Assembly: GCA_964500525.1 (NCBI GenBank)
Contig: CAZCOE010000095.1
Location: 1-26,314, forward strand
Reading direction: 5' to 3'
From: RGIG7378 sp964500525
GTDB taxonomy: Bacteria > Bacillota > Clostridia > RGIG7378
Length of the DNA stretch: 26,314 nt
The notes beneath the pieces were generated by a model, which saw nothing but the letters and a program-made list of their open reading frames with translations, had not been told where the DNA came from and searched no databases. Of this stretch, positions 23,440-26,314 are shown one piece after another. The translations under genes were made by a program, and so were the position numbers. Numbering within the stretch: the stretch's first letter is position 1; every line of letters starts with the position of its first letter.

Positions 23440-23469
23440 TTGAATGTGATTCTCCGGAGATGATATAAT
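23440..23469 (+). promoter_or_regulatory. Promoter with a perfect palindrome in its spacer, upstream of the NlpC/P60 gene
   Basis: TTGAAT (23440-23445) and a perfect TATAAT (23464-23469) are 18 bases apart, with an extended TGA just before the -10. The spacer contains the perfect 10-base palindrome TCTCCGGAGA (23451-23460), which could be a regulator site. The start codon is 29 bases downstream. Confidence 0.6.
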
Positions 23470-23498
23470 GACATGTAGAATTTATAAGGAGCGCTTTA

Positions 23499-25901
23499 AT
23501 GATCAAGAATTTTACTAAAAGAATCTGCTCATTGCTTATTGTTTTCAGTATGCTGATGTGCCCCATTCTGGGACAAGCTGCCACTGGCACAATTACAGGC
23601 ACAGAGGTAAACCTCCGTTCTGCGGCAGGCACCAATTCCTCTGTCCTGACTACCCTTGACAAGGGAGATGTGGTGGATGTCCTCAGCACGACAGGGGATT
23701 GGATTAAGGTAAAGTACGGCAGTCACACAGGCTATGTGTTCGGTCGTTACGTTAATACCAGCTCTGTTGGTACAGGCACATTGACAGGCGACTATGTTAA
23801 CATGCGCTCCGGCCCTGGCACATCCTACTCTGTTGTCACCAACCTAAGGGTAGGATCCAAGTTAGAGGTTATTGAGAAGAGCGGCACATGGTACAAGGTA
23901 AAGTACGGCAGCCATACCGGCTACGTCTCCGGAAACTATATCAGCCTGGGGACCTCCGCACCTACCAATACCCCCACTCCTACCCCTAAGCCCACAGGTA
24001 CCAATACAGCCACACCTGTTCCCACAACATCCTCCGGCACATTGGGCAAGGGCACATTGACAGGAGATTATGTGAACATGCGTTCCGGCCCGGGAACATC
24101 CTACTCAGTTATCACCAATCTTAGAGTTGGAGCCAAGCTGGATGTTATCAGCAAGAGCGGCACATGGTACAAGGTAAAGTACGGCAGCAACACCGGATAT
24201 ATGTCTGTGAACTATATCAGACTGGATTCTTCCACTCCTACGGTTACACCTACTCCTACCCCTAAGCCCACAGGCACCAATACAGCTACACCTGTACCTA
24301 CCACATCTACAGGCACATCAGGCAAGGGCACATTGACAGGAGATTATGTCAACATGCGTTCCGGAGCCGGCACATCCCACTCGGTTGTCACATGCCTGAG
24401 AGTGGGCTCCAAGATGGATGTTATCGAGAAGAGCGGTTCCTGGTACAAGGTTAAGTACGGAAACAAGACCGGATATGTCTATGCAACATATGTGTCGGTT
24501 GTGTGGAATTCCACACCTACCCCCACACCTGCAGGAGGCCAGACCATTACTTTGGATACCGGCAAGGGTACAGTAACCGGTGACGTGGTTAACGTCAGAT
24601 CCGGAGCAGGCACCAGCCATTCCATAGTTACTTCATTTAAGCAGGGCACCAAGGTCAATGTTCTGGGCAAGTCCGGGGTATGGTATAAGATTTCCCATAA
24701 CAATACCCAGGGATATATGCACAGCTCCTATGTTTCTGTTGTATGGGATACAGTGACAGTTACTCCTACACCTACAGCTACACCCACTGCAACACCTACA
24801 GCAACGCCTACAGCCACTCCCACTGCAACACCTACGGCAACTCCTACTCCCGGAGGCGGCTCTGATGAGACTCCCTCACCTTCCACGCCTCCCACAACAA
24901 CGCCCACTGCAACGCCTACAGCTACACCTACGGCTACGCCTACAGTTAAGCCTAAGCCAACTCAGGACCCCAATGCAGACTTTGCAGTAAACGACAAGGG
25001 AATTATTGTACTCAACAAGGATTTGTCTAAGTACGTATACGCTACCATCAAGGTTACAGCAACCTCTGTTAACGTCAGAGCCGGAGCGGGTACAAACTAC
25101 GACACCATATATACTGTAACCAAAGGCGATGAGCTGATGCTGTTCGATATAGTGGGCGACTGGGCATTGATTGCATTCAATAAGCAGTTTGGTTGGATAC
25201 ACAAGCCTCTTACTTCCGCCGTAGATTGCTCCAGGCTCAAGATTACCGGAATTGAGTCCTCTCTTAACGTAAGAGATGAGGTATTGAGCGGCGATGTAAT
25301 TGGACAGCTGAAGAATGGAGACATTGTCCTGGCCTGTCAGGCCAAGCTTGGATGGTACAACATCCTGACCTATGATGGCAAGTACAACGGCTCCAAGAGT
25401 TGGATTGCCGGAAACTACACAACCAAGGCAGACGATGGCAAGATTGCCAACAATACAGTTCCCCAGTATATCAGGGACAACGGCATTGTTACTGCAGAGG
25501 TTGTGGTAGAGACCGATAGAGACAAGATTGTAAAGGCAGCCAAGGAGTACTTGGGAGTTCCCTATGTGTGGGGAGGACAGTCACCCAGCGGCTTTGATTG
25601 TTCAGGATTTGTCTACTACGTATTCGACAAGACCCTGGGATTGAAGCTCCAGAGAGTTGCCGCCGATCAGGCAAAGCAGGGCGTCTACAAGGTTCTCAAT
25701 GACCTGCAGCCCGGAGATCTGGTATTCTTTGATACCAACGGAACCAGCAGCTCCATTAACCATGTAGGTATTTACCTGGGGGACAACATGTTTATCCACG
25801 CATCCTCAGGCAGCGGCAAGGTTGTTATCTCCTCGCTAACGGGATACTATTCACGGAATTACATGACAGGCCGCAATATTATCGACTACATGCAATATTG
25901 A
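23499..25901 (+). CDS. Secreted cell-wall hydrolase with seven SH3b domains and a C-terminal NlpC/P60 domain
   Basis: 800 residues. A signal peptide (about 1-28, ending GQAA) precedes SH3b domains that each begin with a (T/V)NxR(S/A) motif. Five lie in the N-terminal half; the second to fourth are nearly identical. Two more divergent copies follow. Long Thr-Pro-Ala linkers, mostly TPTA repeats, join them. The C-terminal NlpC/P60 domain starts near residue 670 (AKEYLGVPYVWGG), with catalytic C701 in DCSGF, H755 in NHVGIYLG and H767. Such proteins cut the D-gamma-glutamyl-diaminopimelate bond in peptidoglycan stem peptides, and the SH3b domains bind the wall. AAGGAG lies 7 bases before the ATG. 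Vegetative wall turnover or spore cortex lysis are both possible; the substrate is not proven. A terminator follows 18 bases after the stop. Confidence 0.9.
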   Translation: MIKNFTKRICSLLIVFSMLMCPILGQAATGTITGTEVNLRSAAGTNSSVLTTLDKGDVVDVLSTTGDWIKVKYGSHTGYVFGRYVNTSSVGTGTLTGDYVNMRSGPGTSYSVVTNLRVGSKLEVIEKSGTWYKVKYGSHTGYVSGNYISLGTSAPTNTPTPTPKPTGTNTATPVPTTSSGTLGKGTLTGDYVNMRSGPGTSYSVITNLRVGAKLDVISKSGTWYKVKYGSNTGYMSVNYIRLDSSTPTVTPTPTPKPTGTNTATPVPTTSTGTSGKGTLTGDYVNMRSGAGTSHSVVTCLRVGSKMDVIEKSGSWYKVKYGNKTGYVYATYVSVVWNSTPTPTPAGGQTITLDTGKGTVTGDVVNVRSGAGTSHSIVTSFKQGTKVNVLGKSGVWYKISHNNTQGYMHSSYVSVVWDTVTVTPTPTATPTATPTATPTATPTATPTATPTPGGGSDETPSPSTPPTTTPTATPTATPTATPTVKPKPTQDPNADFAVNDKGIIVLNKDLSKYVYATIKVTATSVNVRAGAGTNYDTIYTVTKGDELMLFDIVGDWALIAFNKQFGWIHKPLTSAVDCSRLKITGIESSLNVRDEVLSGDVIGQLKNGDIVLACQAKLGWYNILTYDGKYNGSKSWIAGNYTTKADDGKIANNTVPQYIRDNGIVTAEVVVETDRDKIVKAAKEYLGVPYVWGGQSPSGFDCSGFVYYVFDKTLGLKLQRVAADQAKQGVYKVLNDLQPGDLVFFDTNGTSSSINHVGIYLGDNMFIHASSGSGKVVISSLTGYYSRNYMTGRNIIDYMQY
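24766..24957 (+). repeat. 12-bp tandem repeats encoding Thr-Pro-Thr-Ala linkers
   Basis: Two runs of an imperfect 12-base unit (CCTACAGCAACG-like) encode repeated TATP: about seven copies in 24766-24852 and four to five in 24898-24945. Wobble positions vary between copies, so the protein sequence is more uniform than the DNA. Such tracts may change length by slippage in steps of four residues. Confidence 0.8.
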
Positions 25902-25919
25902 TTAAACAGCGATGTACAG

Positions 25920-25951
25920 GTCCTCACCGATATGGTGGGGACTTCTTTTTT
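25920..25951 (+). terminator. Intrinsic terminator after the NlpC/P60 gene
   Basis: GTCCTCACC (25920-25928) pairs with GGTGGGGAC (25934-25942), nine pairs with one wobble, around a 5-base loop, followed by TTCTTTTTT. Confidence 0.88.
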
Positions 25952-25983
25952 ACAATTGATTCAAGGCCCAGAGACTAGTACCA

Positions 25984-26014
25984 GTGAATAGTGAATAGTG
26001 AAGAGTGAAGAGTT
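25984..26014. repeat. Second copy of the GTGAAGA/GTGAATA heptamer tract
   Basis: Four tandem heptamers, two GTGAATA followed by two GTGAAGA, end in GTT and are preceded by CCA. This is the same entry sequence as the units at 352, 445 and 697. It shows that the repeat is dispersed in the genome. It lies only 6 bases before the left end of the insertion sequence. Confidence 0.85.
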
Positions 26015-26020
26015 GAAAGT

Positions 26021-26314
26021 TGTATAGTAAAACTGGACACATCGAAGAGTGAAAATATGATACTATTTACTCAAGAGGTGATTAAGATGAAAAGAACTTA
26101 CAGCAAGGAATTCAAAACACAAGCGTGCGAACTGGTATTGAAAGACGGGATAAAGCATGCAGTAGTGGCCGAAAAAATGGGGATCAACAAGATAATGCTC
26201 TACCGCTGGATCGACCAATACAACACGTACGGAGAGGATGCGTTCGTTGGAAAAGGGCATTTACACAGCAAGGATGCAGAGTTAAAGAAAATACAAAAAG
26301 AGAATGAACGCCTA
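26021..26314 (+). mobile_element. IS3-family insertion sequence, left part (continues past window)
   Basis: The left end is placed at TGTATAGTAAAACTGGACAC (26021-26040), which has the TG start and style of IS3-family terminal repeats. It lies 66 bases before an OrfA start. The right end and target duplication are outside the window, so the boundary is provisional. Confidence 0.7.
26087..26314 (+). CDS. IS3-family transposase OrfA (cut by window end)
   Basis: 76 residues are visible. The helix-turn-helix of OrfA is seen at about residues 5-45 (SKEFKTQACELVLKDG, then EKMGINKIMLYRWIDQY). The linker GKGHLHSKDAELKKIQKE, which begins the leucine-zipper region, comes next. OrfA binds the terminal repeats; in this family it is fused to the DDE domain of OrfB by programmed frameshift, which lies beyond the window. 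AGAGGTG lies 6 bases before the ATG. The frame is open to the last base. Confidence 0.88.
   Translation, partial: MKRTYSKEFKTQACELVLKDGIKHAVVAEKMGINKIMLYRWIDQYNTYGEDAFVGKGHLHSKDAELKKIQKENERL

Overview
The window looks like chromosome of an endospore-forming member of the Clostridia with a roughly balanced base composition. The evidence is a sigma-K gene with a pro-sequence, an alpha/beta-type small acid-soluble spore protein, a PdaA-like cortex deacetylase, a DUF421/DUF4363 pair and strong AAGGAGG-type ribosome binding sites. The glgC-glgD pair, a Tad-type secretion cluster with an FHA/DUF6382 protein, and the SRP RNA-dnaX-ybaB-recR order all fit Lachnospirales or Oscillospirales. I cannot place the genus from sequence reading alone.

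Layout: 1-140 is the end of a queH gene. 173-859 is a non-coding array of about 90-bp units built on a GTGAAGA heptamer, and most units carry a small hairpin. 953-3380 holds mltG and a U32/TrhP-type tRNA hydroxylation gene. 3393-5183 (minus strand) holds sigK and the DUF4363/DUF421 pair. 5390-7068 holds an orphan OmpR-family regulator and a PdaA-like deacetylase. 7200-8663 is a lipoprotein sugar-binding protein with its own promoter and terminator. 8837-11241 is the glycogen pair glgC-glgD, with a promoter and a terminator. 11371-11606 is a second, unrelated tandem repeat of 37-39 bp. 11705-16196 is a five-gene overlapping Tad operon: a TadZ-like protein, CpaF/TadA ATPase, TadB, TadC and FHA. 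No pilin, peptidase or secretin gene is present.

16197-16712 is an RNA-rich intergenic region: a candidate small transcript with an anti-Shine-Dalgarno stretch and an intrinsic terminator, then the SRP RNA with a near-consensus promoter. 16713-23147 is a tightly packed housekeeping operon: dnaX, ybaB, recR, lysA, folD and a short UvrD-like helicase. A convergent spore-protein gene follows, then a large secreted protein with seven SH3b domains and an NlpC/P60 domain. The window ends in a short copy of the same heptamer repeat, directly followed by the left end of an IS3-family insertion sequence.

Most genes are recognisable housekeeping, sporulation, glycogen or cell-wall functions. The least explained parts are the two repeat arrays, the RNA region upstream of the SRP RNA, and the pilin-less Tad operon with a TadZ-like protein that lacks a P-loop. 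I do not see a convincing wholly new system.
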